DNA of 64,000 nucleotides from Protonemura montana (lineage: Eukaryota; Arthropoda; Insecta; Plecoptera; Nemouridae), in NCBI GenBank assembly GCA_947568835.1, contig OX387610.1, positions 16,539,050-16,603,049 of the forward strand, given 5' to 3'. The first letter of the stretch is position 1; every line of letters begins with the position of its first letter. Below, piece by piece: positions 47,801 to 58,665 of the stretch. The translations under genes and the position numbers were made by a program. The notes under the pieces are model-generated. The model was not told the DNA's origin. It did not search any database and worked only from the letters and a program-made list of their open reading frames with translations.

Positions 47801-50800
47801 GAACAATAATAATAATAGTAATAACACTTCTAATTATAATAATAATAACAATTATACTTTTATTCTGTCGAAAATGCTAGGGAGGGCAGCCGCCCCGCAG
47901 CCCTCCCTCACGAGCCGCCCCTGAAATAGTCCCCAGTTTTACGTGAATTCGATTGCAGAGGCTGCAGGATCGAGAGGCGGAGCTCCGTGATCAGCTGGTG
48001 CAGCAAGAGGCGGAGCTTAGCGGAGAGCGACATCTGCGATTGGCTACTGAGAGCCACGCTCGGCAGCTGGCCAATCAGATCGCAGCGCTTGAACATGAGG
48101 CAGGGACCCATGTTGACAAGATCAGGGTTGCTAGGCAACAGCTGGAAGGTAGGTGCATTGTTAACAAAACATTTTATACAGCTTTAATATGTAAATCACC
48201 AGGTTTTGTTACCCCAATAAAGTCTCTGGTAGCAAGGTCTGGGACTTGACAGGTTAGGTTAGAGACTCTCATCATCATTAGTGGTTCCGTTTATATAGTG
48301 ACAAATTTGAATTTGAATTCGATGTTTTGTTTTATCAGCAGCATGTTTTTCCTTAACCTTTGAAATGCATTTTCAATATAAAATTGGAAGTAAAAATGTT
48401 ATTGAATTTCTCTATAACGTAAATGTATTGCAATAATATAAAGCTGAGTGTGTAAAATCAGCTTCTCATTGGTTTCATTGTCTCAGACTCTGTGCTGGTA
48501 GAGCAAGCTACATATCGTGCTGCACTGGCAACAGCACACAGAGAGTGGGATGCGCAGGCGGAGATCCAGCGCAGTGAAGCGCAGGCTACGCTGGCTCGTG
48601 AATCCCAGCGCCTCCAAGCTGCCCAGCGCCAAGTCGAGGAACTAGGAACCAAGATGGCAGAGCTGGCTGCTTCGCTGGCCAAAGAACAGGCTCGGGGAGA
48701 AGGTTAATATAAAATCCATCATTCAAATCATCCACAGCCTCTTGACAAGTGGAGATCGGGGTCCAAGTAGCTCAATTAGTTAGAGCAACACCCGCGACAG
48801 GTGGAGATAGGGGTCCAAGTAGCTCAATTGGTTAGAGCAACACCCGCGACAGGTGGAGATAGGGGTCCAAGTAGCTTCATTGGTTAGAGCAACACCCGCG
48901 ACAGGTGGAGATCGGGGTCCAAGTAGATCAATTAGTTAGAGCAACACCCGCGACAGGTGGAGATCGGGGTCCAAGTAGCTCAATTAGTTAGAGCAACACC
49001 CGCGACAGGTGGAGATTGTGGTCCAAGTAGCTCAATTGGTTATAGCAACACCCGCGACAGGTGGAGATCGGGGTTGAAGTAGCTCAATTGGTTAGAGCAA
49101 CACCCGCGACAGGTGGAGATCGGGGTCCAAGTAGCTCAATTAGTTAGAGCAACACCCGCGACAGGTGGAGATCGGGATCCAAGTAGCTCAATTGGTTAGA
49201 GCAACACGCGTGACAGGTGGAGATCGGGGTCCAAGTAGCTCAATTAGTTAGAGCAACACGCGTGACAGGTGGAGATCGGGGTCCAAGTAGCTCAATTGGT
49301 TAGAGTAACATGCGTGACAGGTGGAGATCGGGGTCCAAGTAGCTCAATTAGTTAGAGCAACACGCGTGACAGGTGGAGATCGGGGTCCAAGTAGCTCAAT
49401 TGGTTAGAGCAACACGCGTGACAGGTGGAGATCGAGGTCAAAGTAGCTCAATTGGTAAGAGCAACACCCGCGACAGGTAAAGATCGGGGTCCAAGTAGCT
49501 CAATTGGTTAGAGCAACACCCGCGACAGGTGGATATCGGGGTCAAAGTAGCTCAATTAGTTAGAGCAACACGCGTGACAGGTGGAGATCGGGGTCCAAGT
49601 AGCTCAATTGGTTAGAGCAACACCCGCGATAGGTGGAGATCGGGGTCCAAGTAGCTCAATTGGTTAGAGCATCAACCGAAACAGGTGGAGATCGGGGTCC
49701 AAGTAGCTCAATTAGTTAGAGCAACACGCGTGACAGGTGGAGATCGGGGTCCAAGTAGCTCAATTGGCTAGAGCAACACCCGCGACAGGTGGAGATCGGG
49801 GTCCAAGTAGCTCAATTAGTTAGAGCAACACGCGTGACAGGTGGAGATTGTGGTCCAAGTAGCTCAATTAGTTAGAGCAACACGCGTGACAGGTGGAGAT
49901 CGGGGTCCAAGTAGCTCAATTGGTTAGAGCAACACGCGTGACAGGTGGAGATCGGGGTCCAAGTAGTTTAATTGGTTAGAGCGACACCCGCGACAGGTGG
50001 AGATTGTGGTCCAAGTAGCTCAATTAGTTAGAGCAACACGCGTGACAGGTGGAGATCGGGGTCCAAGTAGCTCAATTGGTTAGAGCAACACCCGCGACAG
50101 GTGGAGATCGGGGTCCAAGTAGCTGAATTAGTTAGAGCAACACGCGTGACAGGTGGAGATCGGGGTCCAAGTAGCTCAATTGGTTAGAGCAACACCCGCG
50201 ACAGGTGGAGATTGTGTTCCAAGTAGCTCAATTAGTAAGAGCAACACGCATGACAGGTGGAGATTGGGGTCCAAGTAGCTCAATTGGTTAGAGCAACAAC
50301 CGCAACAGGTGGAGATCAGGGTCCAAGTAGCTCAATTGGTTAGAGCAACACCCGCTACAGGTGGAGATCGGGGTCCAAGTAGCTCAATTGGTTAGAGCAA
50401 CACCCGCGACAGGTGGAGATCGGGGTTCAAGTAGCTCAATTGGTTAGAGCAACACTAGATGGGTCAGATATTGGATGGGAGACCATCATACACATGACCA
50501 GTTCTGTTCGGGAGAGAGGTTGGAGGGATGAAAGTTTAGCAACACTGAGCTGAGTCAGGTATTGGATGGGTGACCATCATACACAATATGACCAGTTCTG
50601 TTCGGGAGAGAGGTTGGAGGAATGAAAGTTTGTACAGCAACTTCATTCGCCTTGCTTATCAACCTCTCGACAGCATGGGTTTGTGGTAAAATCCTGCTGT
50701 TTGCATTGTACTGTCCCTTCTTCTAGGCTAGGCTCATCATTATCCAATCAATTACCGAGGCCGTACGACCAGTGCCACATCACCCATTGAAGTAATAGCG

Positions 50801-53800
50801 CGTTATTAACCACAATAAATCAATCAATTAATCAATCATACAGAGTCGATCGCACTGGCTCTGAAGGCCGCGCGTGAACGCGAGGAATTGCGCGCGGCGG
50901 CGCTAGAGTTGCGGCTGTCGGCGGCGAGGGACGAAGCAGTCGCACTCGAGGCCCGACTGGTGCAAGCTACGGCCAGTGCGGCCAGTCTTCATCAACACAA
51001 TGCAGCTCTGCTGGCCGAGATAGCAGCACCACAACGTGCACTCGTGAAACTGAATGAGGTGCTTCTCAATTCTGCTATCTTATGTTACCACGGGTATATC
51101 TTGGCCTAGTATAGGAGGTTCAATGGTAGATTCAACGTTTGGTAGCCATGGAGATGCTGAGATCACCTGACAGAGCTTCTCAATTCTGCTATCTTATGTT
51201 ACCACGGGTATATCATGGCCTAGCATAGGAGGTTCAATGGTAGATTCAACGTTTGGTAGCCATGGAGATGCTGAGATCACCAGGAGCCTTATTCACTAAC
51301 TTTTCTTGTCGCCAATGCCTGGCAATGGGAGTCCAATTGCGAGAAATGGAAATCTCGCCTAAAATTGGTATTCGCTATCTAGCAATGCGATCCAAAGCCG
51401 CGAATTGGAATAACAACCGGGACTTTCGCTTTCTGAGTCGACTGGACCCCGTAAATAGACTAAGTTGGGTTAAAGGTTGGCAAATAATCATCGTCAAAGA
51501 ATCAAATCCTTTTCAAAGAATCCCTTCAAGTATCCTTAATTAAGTATATATTGTGAGAAGTGTCGTGTTACGCGTTATACAAAGTTCATGTGATTATGTT
51601 TCCGAGAAAAAACATGCATAATTATTAAGTGCAACAAAGATTATTAGAATGTTTAAATATTGTAGTGACGGCGATGCCCGAAGTATTGGCCTAGAACAAG
51701 GTTATTACTCTACTCCAATAAAAATTAAATGAAACAGATTTGTATTTATTGTAGCTTTTGCCCTTTGAATATGAAAATTATTTATGTATATGGAATAATG
51801 TATGGCTATGGTAATTTACAACGTATGTGACAACTATAAAAGGTTGCTGAGTTTGAGGAATACGTTTAATAAAATATTTACAATTAAATAGGAATAATCT
51901 TCTAATTATTAGAAAAATTTTAAGGATTGATGTGGTGTTCGGCTGAGATATTTCGTTGTTGCAATTATAAGAAGGTGCAAACGGAGAATTTTTGAAATGT
52001 CAAAAGCGAAAACAAATTCTTAATTCAGCAGTATTTTATAAGTTTTCCACTCTGCCTTTGCCTAATTGACTCTGATTTCCCCTCCCGTGCCTTGATTTCC
52101 ATTTACCCGACCGAGTCCATTGCCAAGTGCATAGAGAATACCAACTTTCTGGGCATTGGCATTCGCGCGAATTCGACAAATCGTCTAATGCCGGATAATG
52201 GAATTCTGACCGAATATTCGGAAGGTTAGTGAATGTTCAAAAGTTTGTTTGAAACTGTGTCGTTATCGTGTGTGCGTGGTTTTGTATTCCAACTGCAAAG
52301 TGCGGATTCTGTTGAGTGTTGTTATAAGTGTTTTTTTGTGCCTCCCACTTTTTTGCCCCACGAACCGCCACTGTTAGCTTTGTTCCCTGGTATTAATGTG
52401 GCTGTTATTTAGATAACTATTTGCTTGGTTAGCTTTCTTCCCTTCTCTTTTCAAATTGATTTGCAATGTCTGGCCAGGACCTGACTGCGGAACGGCAGAC
52501 AACTCAACGACTTCGCCAGGAGATGCAAGAAGAAGTAGCGCGTCACGGCAGTCGGCTTAAAGATTACGAACTACTTCGAGCTCGCCTCGAAAAACAACAA
52601 CTAGAAGCTTGTCAGATGACCAAGGTACAGTTGTGTTAGCCTTACCTTGCCACAGCCTGTTGGACTCTGACTACACATTGCCAACTTTAGAAAACAAAAT
52701 AAAGCCAGTCTTCACCGGGGAGTTTGAAAATTAACTAGAAAATTATGACCAAACAATGCATCATGCACTTAAATTCTTTGTGGATTTATCAGTTTATTTA
52801 CGTAAAATTAATTCTATTGAAAAATAAGAACTTAAATGCAAAATTAAAAGTCCTAATGACTTCGGCTAAATACCTACCGTTCACTAGCGGATTCTAGCAA
52901 TGGCTGCCAAAAAGCAGTTTGCAAGCTTGGTTTCCTGCCAAAACCTGATCAAAGTTAAAAGTAATCCAAAACAAATTAATTTTAACTTTGGTTGATAAAC
53001 ATTTATTGTTTTTCATTAAATATTTTGTTTTCCTGAAATTATTAAATGTTTCAACCAAAGAAAAACCTTGTTTTGTTGGTTTTAAATCGGATAGTTAACA
53101 GTAGCATCATGGTGTCATGTTTTCTAGGTTGGTACAAGCACCCCAGAAAGTGGCAAACTCAAATTAATCCTAGTGTAACAGTAGCATGATGGTGTCATGT
53201 TTTCTAGGTTGGTACAAGCACCCCAGAAAGTGGCAAACTCAAATTAATCCTAGTGTATATATCCATGTTTCAAATACCAATTTTGTCTCTGCCATGATCA
53301 TGACATATATATGATGATGATGTCATATGTATATATAACATAAATTTGTATATCATGATCATCATCAGGAAGATGATGCAGCACACCGACGACGCTAACG
53401 ACCTCTTGGCAAACACGATCATCGTCTTATTCTTTGCCCATTGCTTGGTCAAGTTTCTCTACGTATATCCTTGTATAAAGTCCTTGTATAAAGTCCTTGT
53501 ATAAAGTTTTAGTATAAAGTTTAAGTTTGTACAAGTAGAAGCTTATCAGATGACCAAGGTATAGTAGTATCTATGTGTCTTAGTAATATCCATGCATAGT
53601 CTTGTATATCCTTGGATAAAGCCCTTGTATAAAGTTATATATCCTTGTATACAGTTATATATCCTTGTATAAAGCCCTTGTATAAAGTTATATATCCTTG
53701 TATACAGTTATATATCCTTGTATAAAGTTAATCTGGTTTTGTCTGTGATTGGCAGACGCACGCCGATCAGCTGGCCGCGCTGTCCCAGGAGCACGAGCTG

Positions 53801-53887
53801 GAGCGCCAGCGCTTGCGCAAAGAAGAAGCAGAACGAGCACAAGCTTTGTACCTAGCACTAAACCAGTATATCGGCCATAGGAACTAG
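41853..53887 (+). CDS. LRRC45: Leucine-rich-repeat, coiled-coil centrosome linker protein, LRRC45 orthologue (at least 10 exons)
   Basis: Ten exons join in frame: 41853-42083, 42221-42321, 44341-44604, 45062-45244, 45526-45718, 47959-48148, 48487-48702, 50844-51058, 52478-52624, 53756-53887. All have GT donors and AG acceptors. They encode 623 codons plus an unresolved start; human LRRC45 has 670. Residues about 28-210 are leucine-rich repeats (GELDL, SIDLRGNNI, LSLEWNRMG, ELDLRNNQL, SIDLRWNCVG). From about 230 to the end the chain is charged, rich in Q, E, R and A, and predicted coiled coil. The LEWN, LDLRNNQ and DLRWN strings and their order match LRRC45 as I recall it, as does the end (RKEEAERAQALYLALNQYI). 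LRRC45 localises to the proximal ends of centrioles and supports centrosome cohesion with rootletin and C-Nap1. The terminal codons HRN-stop derive from an inserted retrotransposon. The frame at 41853 starts with TTG after an in-frame stop, so the true start is upstream: either ATG 41795 across a 28-bp gap, or an unseen exon. Confidence 0.87.
42322..44340 (+). other. LRRC45 intron without recognisable elements
   Basis: A 2-kb AT-rich intron. I saw no array, SINE or inverted-repeat element. Short open frames such as 43447-43641 are chance. Confidence 0.5.
45746..46971. repeat. 73-bp minisatellite array in an LRRC45 intron (about 17 units)
   Basis: Units aagcacaagcatagcacaca, aggatcttaaaacttggtta, tcatatgggactgcacacaa, ttgacatagcaat. 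It starts only 27 bp after the donor of the 45526-45718 exon. Variant units (gcagagcacacaagcatc, gggaccgcacaaaattg and a shortened tagcacaaggatc) recur as a block at about 45895-46000 and 46190-46290. A group of about four units was therefore duplicated together. Confidence 0.97.
46972..47112 (+). mobile_element. 3' fragment of a 5S-headed SINE
   Basis: aggtttcctgcatttcctcc, cttctaggctgtgttaggtt, tatcatcatcctcatcatc, agccactcaattatcgacgcc correspond to the last third of the SINE at 63451-63890. The 5S head is absent. Confidence 0.7.
47137..47923. mobile_element. hAT-like non-autonomous element (787 bp) in an LRRC45 intron
   Basis: The ends cagtggcggctcgtga and tcacgagccgcccctg are inverted repeats starting with CAG, and the element is flanked on both sides by AAATAGTC (47129-47136 and 47924-47931). 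An 8-bp target duplication and CAG termini are typical of hAT transposons. A poly-C run is near 47186 and a GC-rich interior lies at 47460-47700. No transposase domain is visible. Its right edge is only 36 bp from the next LRRC45 exon. Confidence 0.82.
48748..50450 (+). repeat. tRNA-like 52-bp array in an LRRC45 intron (about 33 units)
   Basis: Units gtccaagtagctcaattgg, ttagagcaacacccgcgac, aggtggagatcggg. Each has a tRNA A-box (TAGCTCAATTGG), a D-arm stem GCTC/GAGC, a CACC/GGTG stem with loop CGCGACA, and a partial B-box that becomes GGTTCAAG in the last unit. A second major type has acacgcgtgac, which breaks the second stem, and it often alternates with the acacccgcgac type. There is no acceptor stem. 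The array runs in the sense direction of the gene and ends in a 5S-headed SINE. Confidence 0.93.
50443..50842 (+). mobile_element. 5S-headed SINE with two heads, abutting an LRRC45 acceptor
   Basis: Two 5S-derived heads (tcagatattggatgggagac; tttagcaacac ... ggtattggatgggtgac) precede the SINE body (gtacagcaacttcattcgcc, cttctaggctaggctcatc, gaccagtgccacatcaccc). The tail is AATAAATCAATCAAT-like. Part of the body (the ggaagggacgttaagcc block) is deleted. The tail runs straight into the acceptor of the exon at 50844. Confidence 0.82.
51061..51285. repeat. Two direct 114-bp repeats after an LRRC45 exon
   Basis: gcttctcaattctgctatct to gatgctgagatcacc occurs at 51061 and again at 51175 with a few changes (tatcttgg or tatcatgg). 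The first copy begins at the exon donor. Confidence 0.9.
51283..52237. mobile_element. Possible ~0.95-kb inverted-repeat element
   Basis: ggagccttattcactaact at the left and ggttagtgaatgttc at the right share an inverted attcactaac motif. Both subterminal regions carry similar words (ccaatgcc, ggcattgg, attgcg). The interior is AT-rich without a coding frame of note. Ends and target duplication are not certain. Confidence 0.4.
53096..53256. repeat. Two direct 80-bp repeats in the last LRRC45 intron
   Basis: taacagtagcatcatggtgt to aaattaatcctagtg occurs at 53096 and 53176, nearly identical, so a recent tandem duplication. Confidence 0.9.
53460..53735. repeat. Short CCTTGTATAAAGT-type repeats
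   Basis: Irregular repeats of ccttgtataaagt and ttatatatccttgtatac just upstream of the last LRRC45 exon. Confidence 0.85.
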
Positions 53888-54019
53888 AGATTTAGGAAAT
53901 GTAACATAGTAACTTATAATATAATGTAATCACTATAAAATATAGTATTTGAAATAAGATAATTGTTTATATTGTAAAGTGACTAAAAATTTTTAATAAT
54001 AATTATAATTGCACAAAAG

Positions 54020-55893
54020 TTAGGGAAAGCATAAGGGTAGAGGGGCCAGGAGTTCTTTATTGGTAGTGGAGGTGAGGTATTCCTCGAGACTGTAGAAGGG
54101 GTTTTGGATGAGGAAGTTTTTAAGGGAAGTGTCGAAGGAGCTGCGTTTGGTGGAGTTTTTGATGTGGGGTGGGAGGTGATTATAAATTTGGGCACAGGTG
54201 TGAGAGGGGCAGTGAGTGAAAAGGGTGGTGCGGTGTGGGACAGTGCGAATTTCCTTTCTTTGTCTGGTTTCGTGTGTGTGGATGGAGGAGTTTAGTGGGA
54301 ATAGGTGGGGGTGGGAGCGGACAAGGGTGCTTGCTATTTGGATAAGGGTGCATGTGAGGGTTAGGATTTGATGGGCGATGAAGTGGGGCTTACAGGTCTT
54401 CCGGCGGGATAATCCGGCAATGATACGTATTGCCTGTTTTTGGGCAATGAAGATTCTATGGGCGGGGGGGGAGGTGCCCCAGAAGAAAATGCCGTAGGTG
54501 AGATGAGAGTGAAAGTGGGCGTGGTATACTAGTTTTAAGGTGTGGAGGTTGACTATACGCTTAAGGCGGCGTAGGAGAAAGCAGGTGCTTTTAATTTTGG
54601 ATAGGGATTTTTGGATGTGTAGGGACCAGTCTAGGTTGGGTGTTATGTGTAGGCCAAGGAATTTTGTTGATTGGGCCGTGGGGATTACTTGTCCATTGAC
54701 TCTGATTAGTGGGGAAGAGTCAGGAGGGTTGGTTTTGGTTTGGAAGTAGATGAGTGTGGTTTTGGCTGGTTGAAGTGCTAGTCGGTTGTTAAGGCAGTAG
54801 GTTGATATAGTCGAGGTTTGGGAGTTTGCGGTTAGGGCAAGGGTGCCGATAGATTGGGATTTAGGGTTGGTCAGAAGGTGGTTTGTGTCATCGGCAAATT
54901 GGAAGAGAGTGCCTTGTGTTATGAGTTGCGGTAAGTCGTTAACGTAGAGGAGGAAGAGTAGTGGCAAAAGGACCGAGCCTTGGGGAACTCCTTGTTTGAT
55001 GTCGAGGGGGGTGGAGATGGAGGGAGGCTGGTCGGGTGAGAGGGAGTTGATGCGGACCACTTGGGAGCGGTTGGAGAGGAATGAGGCGATCCACTTATTT
55101 GCAGTGCCTCGGATTCCTTGCGAGTGTAGTTTATGTAGGAGGAGGTTGTGGTCTATAGAATCAAAAGCCTTGCTTAAGTCGTAGAAGATACCGATGGCGT
55201 GGTCTCCTCTGTCTAGGGCTGTGTAGAGGGTGGAGAGGAAATGGAAAATGGCGGTGATTGTGGATTTTTTTTTTGGAAGCCATGTTGGCAGTCGGTGAGG
55301 ATGTTGTGGGATTCAAGGAAAGATGATAGGCGGGAGAGCATAATTTTCTCGATGAGTTTGGAGATGGAGGAAAGTAGGGAGATTGGTCTGTAATTGCCTA
55401 TATCGGATTTATTCCCTTTTTTATGGATGGGAATGACTAAGGCTTGTTTGAGTTTTGAGGGGAAGGTGCCAGAGGTTAGGGAGCTATTTGTGATGAGGGT
55501 TAGAGGCTCAGCTAGGAGTTCGATGTTTCTGGCTAGGAGAGAGCCGGAGATTCCATCAAGACCACAGGAGTGTTTGTACCTAAGGGATCGTGCTGTGTGG
55601 GTTATTTCCAAAGGGTTGGTGGGGAGTAGGAAAATTGATTTAGTGGTGTGAACTTTAGGTAGAGTGGGTTGCTTGGGTGGGGGGACTGAGGGGTGGATGG
55701 CTGTGGAGCTGCCCGAGTGCACAAAGTAATGGTTGAATTCTTCCGCTAAGGAATGGGGGTTTGTGATTTTGATATTATTGATGAGGAGTGTGGGAATTTC
55801 AGGGCAACGCTCAGGTTTGGAGCTGGAATCGATAATGTTCTATGCCGTTTTTGCTAGGTTTTTGGAGTTTGCTAGTTTTTGGTCATTGTGTTT
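54020..55893 (-). pseudogene. Reverse transcriptase domain of the non-LTR element, broken
   Basis: Minus-strand frames encode ALVIPIHKKG, NYRPISLLSSISKLIEKIM and HGFQ (fingers), then FYDLSKAFDSIDH (motif A with catalytic Asp), QGVPQGSVL (motif B) and FADDTNHLL (motif C with the catalytic DD). The rest is a thumb and C-terminal region ending at 54020. Two lesions are visible: a frameshift at the T-run near 55267-55276, and a TAG stop at 55842-55840 in the upstream linker, following KTA. The homopolymer frameshift could be a sequencing error. The motif set places it with CR1/Jockey-type reverse transcriptases; the clade is not resolved. Confidence 0.85.
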
Positions 55894-55895
55894 TT

Positions 55896-58240
55896 GACGT
55901 GACTACGTCTTAAAGCGCATTATATAGGGAGGCATGTACGGATTTGCTCTCCAAAATAGCCAATGTGTAACAAGCTCTACAGCCTACAGGAAGCTAAGTA
56001 TAAAGTGCGACTTATTATCATTCAAAAGTTCAGACAATTCTCTAAAAGTACTTTTTTTTTATTTTCGATAAAATAAATATTGGAGGCGTTAGAGGGGTTG
56101 GCGTTTTTAATGCTCTCCATAAGACCAATGTTAAATTACGCAAAATGGCAAATGTGTAACAACGCCTACAGCCTACAGGAAACAAAGGACAGAATGCGAC
56201 ATATTATCATTCAATAGTTCAGACAATTCTCTAAAAGTACTTTTTTTTTATTTTCGATAAAATAAATATTGGAGGCGTTAGAGGGGTTGGCGTTTTTAAT
56301 GCTCTCCATAAGACCAATGTTAAATTACGCAAAATGGCAAATGTGTAACAACGCCTACAGCCTACAGGAAACAAAGGACAGAATGCGACTTATCATCATT
56401 CAATAGTTCAGACAATTCTCTAAAAGTACTTTTTTTTGATTTTCAATAAAATAAATATTGGAGGCGTTAGAGAGGTTGGCGTTTTTAATGCTCTCCATAA
56501 GACCAATGTTAAATTACGCAAAATGGCAAATGTGTAACAACCCCTACAGCCTACAGGAAACAAAGGACAGAATGCGACTTATTATCATTCAATAGTTCAG
56601 ACAATTCTCTAAAAGTACTTTTTTTGATTTTCGATAAAATAAATATTGGAGGCGTTAGAGGGGTTGGCGTTTTTAATTCTCTCCATAAGACCAATGTTAA
56701 ATTACGCAAAATGGCAAATGTGTAACAACGCCTACAGCCTACAGGAAACAAATGACAGAATGCAACTTATTATCATTCAATAGTTCAGACAATTCTCTAA
56801 AAGTACTTTTTTTTTATTTTCGATAAAATAAATATTGGAGGCGTTAGAGGGGTTGGCGTTTTTAATGCTCTCCATAAGACCAATGTTAAATTACGCAAAA
56901 TGGCAAATGTGTAACAACGCCTACAGCCTACAGGAAACAAAGGACAGAATGCGACATATTATCATTCAATAGTTCAGACAATTCTCTAAAAGTACTTTTT
57001 TTTGATTTTCGATAAAATAAATATTGGAGGCGTTAGAGGGGTTGGCGTTTTTAATGCTCTCCATAAGACCAATGTTAAATTACGCAAAATGGCAAATGTG
57101 TAACAACGCCTACAGCCTACAGGAAACAAAGGACAGAATGCGACATATTATCATTCAATAGTTCAGACAATTCTCTAAAAGTACTTTTTTTTTATTTTCA
57201 ATAAAATAAATATTGGAGGCGTTAGAGAGGTTGGCGTTTTTAATGCTCTCCATAAGACCAATGTTAAATTACGCAAAATGGCAAATGTGTAACAACGCCT
57301 ACAGCCTACAGGAAACAAATGACAGAATGCGACTTATTATCATTCAATAGTTCAGACAATTCTCTAAAAGTACTTTTTTTTTATTTTCGATAAAATAAAT
57401 ATTGGAGGCGTTAGAGGGGTTGGCGTTTTTAATGCTCTCCATAAGACCAATGTTAAATTACGCAAAATGGCAAATGTGTAACAACCCCTACAGCCTACAG
57501 GAAACAAAGGACAGAATGCGATCTATTATCATTCAATAGTTCAGACAATTCTCTAAAAGTACTTTTTTTTTATTTTCGATAAAATAAATATTGGAGGCGT
57601 TAGAGGGGTTGGCGTTTTTAATGCTCTCCATAAGACCAATGTTAAATTACGCAAAATGGCAAATGTGTAACAACGCCTACAGCCTACAGGAAACAAAGGA
57701 CAGAATGCGACTTATTATCATTCAATAGTTCAGACAATTCTCTAAAAGTACTTTTTTTTTATTTTCGATAAAATAAATATTGGAGGCGTTAGAGGGGTTG
57801 GCGTTTTTAATTCTCTCCATAAGACCAATGTTAAATTACGCAAAATGGCAAATGTGTAACAACCTTTACAGCCTACAGGAAACAAAGGACAGAATGCAAC
57901 TTAGAATCATTCAATAATTCAGAAAATTCTTTAAAAGTACTTTTTTTTTAATTTGCGATAAAATAAATATTGGAGGCGTGAGAGGAGGCGGCGTTTTTTG
58001 CACTCGTCTTTAGACTAATGGAAAAAAAATATATATATATCGCAAGATGACACTTCCATCCCAATCTGTTAAGTCCTTCAGCATGTAAATTAGATATGAA
58101 AACACAACCCAAATAAAGAGAGATGTAAAACTTGCATGTGAAGTATGGTCAGTACGGTAGTTGACCTACGTGGCTACGCGGTAGTTGAACGTAGTCACGC
58201 TTAAATATCGGCCGTATCAATAAGATACAGCTACACCCGG
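55896..58240. mobile_element. 2.3-kb element built of ~189-bp tandem repeats, inserted in the retrotransposon
   Basis: It interrupts the retrotransposon between coding segments that belong together. GTTTTT flanks it on both sides (55890-55895 and 58241-58246), a possible target duplication. The left end is gacgtgactacgtc, itself an inverted repeat; acgtagtcacg lies inverted near the right end, before gtatcaataagatac and cagctacacccgg. About eleven 189-bp units fill 55958-58020 (ggaggcgttagaggggttgg, cgtttttaatgctctcc, ataagaccaatgttaaa, cctacagcctacaggaaac, attcaatagttcagacaatt). No protein is encoded. Its class is unknown. Confidence 0.75.
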
Positions 58241-58246
58241 GTTTTT

Positions 58247-58664
58247 TTTGGTGGAGAGAGTGTTTTTGAGGTGTTGTCTTTTTTTTATATTGTAGTCGTG
58301 CTTTGATAGGGGATTGGGGTTAGGGATGGTCTTGGCTAGGTCACTTATCATGCGCAGGTCTTTGCCGGCTGCACGTAGTTCAGGGGTGATCCATTCGTTC
58401 TTGATAAGCGTTTTGGTTTTACTAGTCTAAGGGGGAAGGCAGTTTCGAGGTGACTGGAGAATTTGTTTAGGAATGAGTTGTATAATTCGTCAGTTTCTAG
58501 GTTAGGGGAAAGGTCGGACCACGTTTCTTTCTGGAGGAGGGAGGTGAATTTGAGGTGATTGGGCTCGTTGAAGCAGCGTTTTAGTACTCTGTGTGATTTA
58601 TGGGGTGGGGAGTGGGGATTGGTGAGTGTCAACTTGAGGACTTGGTGGTCAGATAAGCTGCTTT
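58247..58664 (-). pseudogene. Endonuclease-RT linker fragment of the non-LTR element
   Basis: The minus strand encodes LSDHQVLKLTLTN, then CFNEPNHLKFTSLLQKETW, LYNSFLNKFSSHLETAF and, after a frameshift near 58420, KNEWITPELRAAGKDLR. This is the usual order between the endonuclease and reverse transcriptase of such elements. It continues in the part at 54020-55893. Confidence 0.75.
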
Positions 58665-58665
58665 C

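Larger units (their letters stand above)
53875..58665 (-). mobile_element. 5'-truncated APE-type non-LTR retrotransposon (CR1/Jockey-like), interrupted
   Basis: The element lies on the minus strand between direct copies of ACCAGTATATCGG (53862-53874 and 58666-58678), a 13-bp target duplication. Its 5' end is truncated within the endonuclease domain: the first readable residues include LSDHQVL, containing the SDH motif of apurinic endonucleases. The linker (EWITPEL) follows, then reverse transcriptase. It is split by a 2.3-kb insertion at 55896-58240. The 3' UTR is AT-rich and ends without a poly-A tail. Confidence 0.88.

Noticed and set aside
47327..47880. Open frames inside the GC-rich intronic region
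   Set aside because: They lie within the hAT-like element and show no transposase or other domain.
48748..50450. Tandem functional tRNA genes
   Set aside because: No acceptor stem, no proper T-arm stem, G instead of T at the position before the would-be anticodon, and no Pol III T-run terminator between units.
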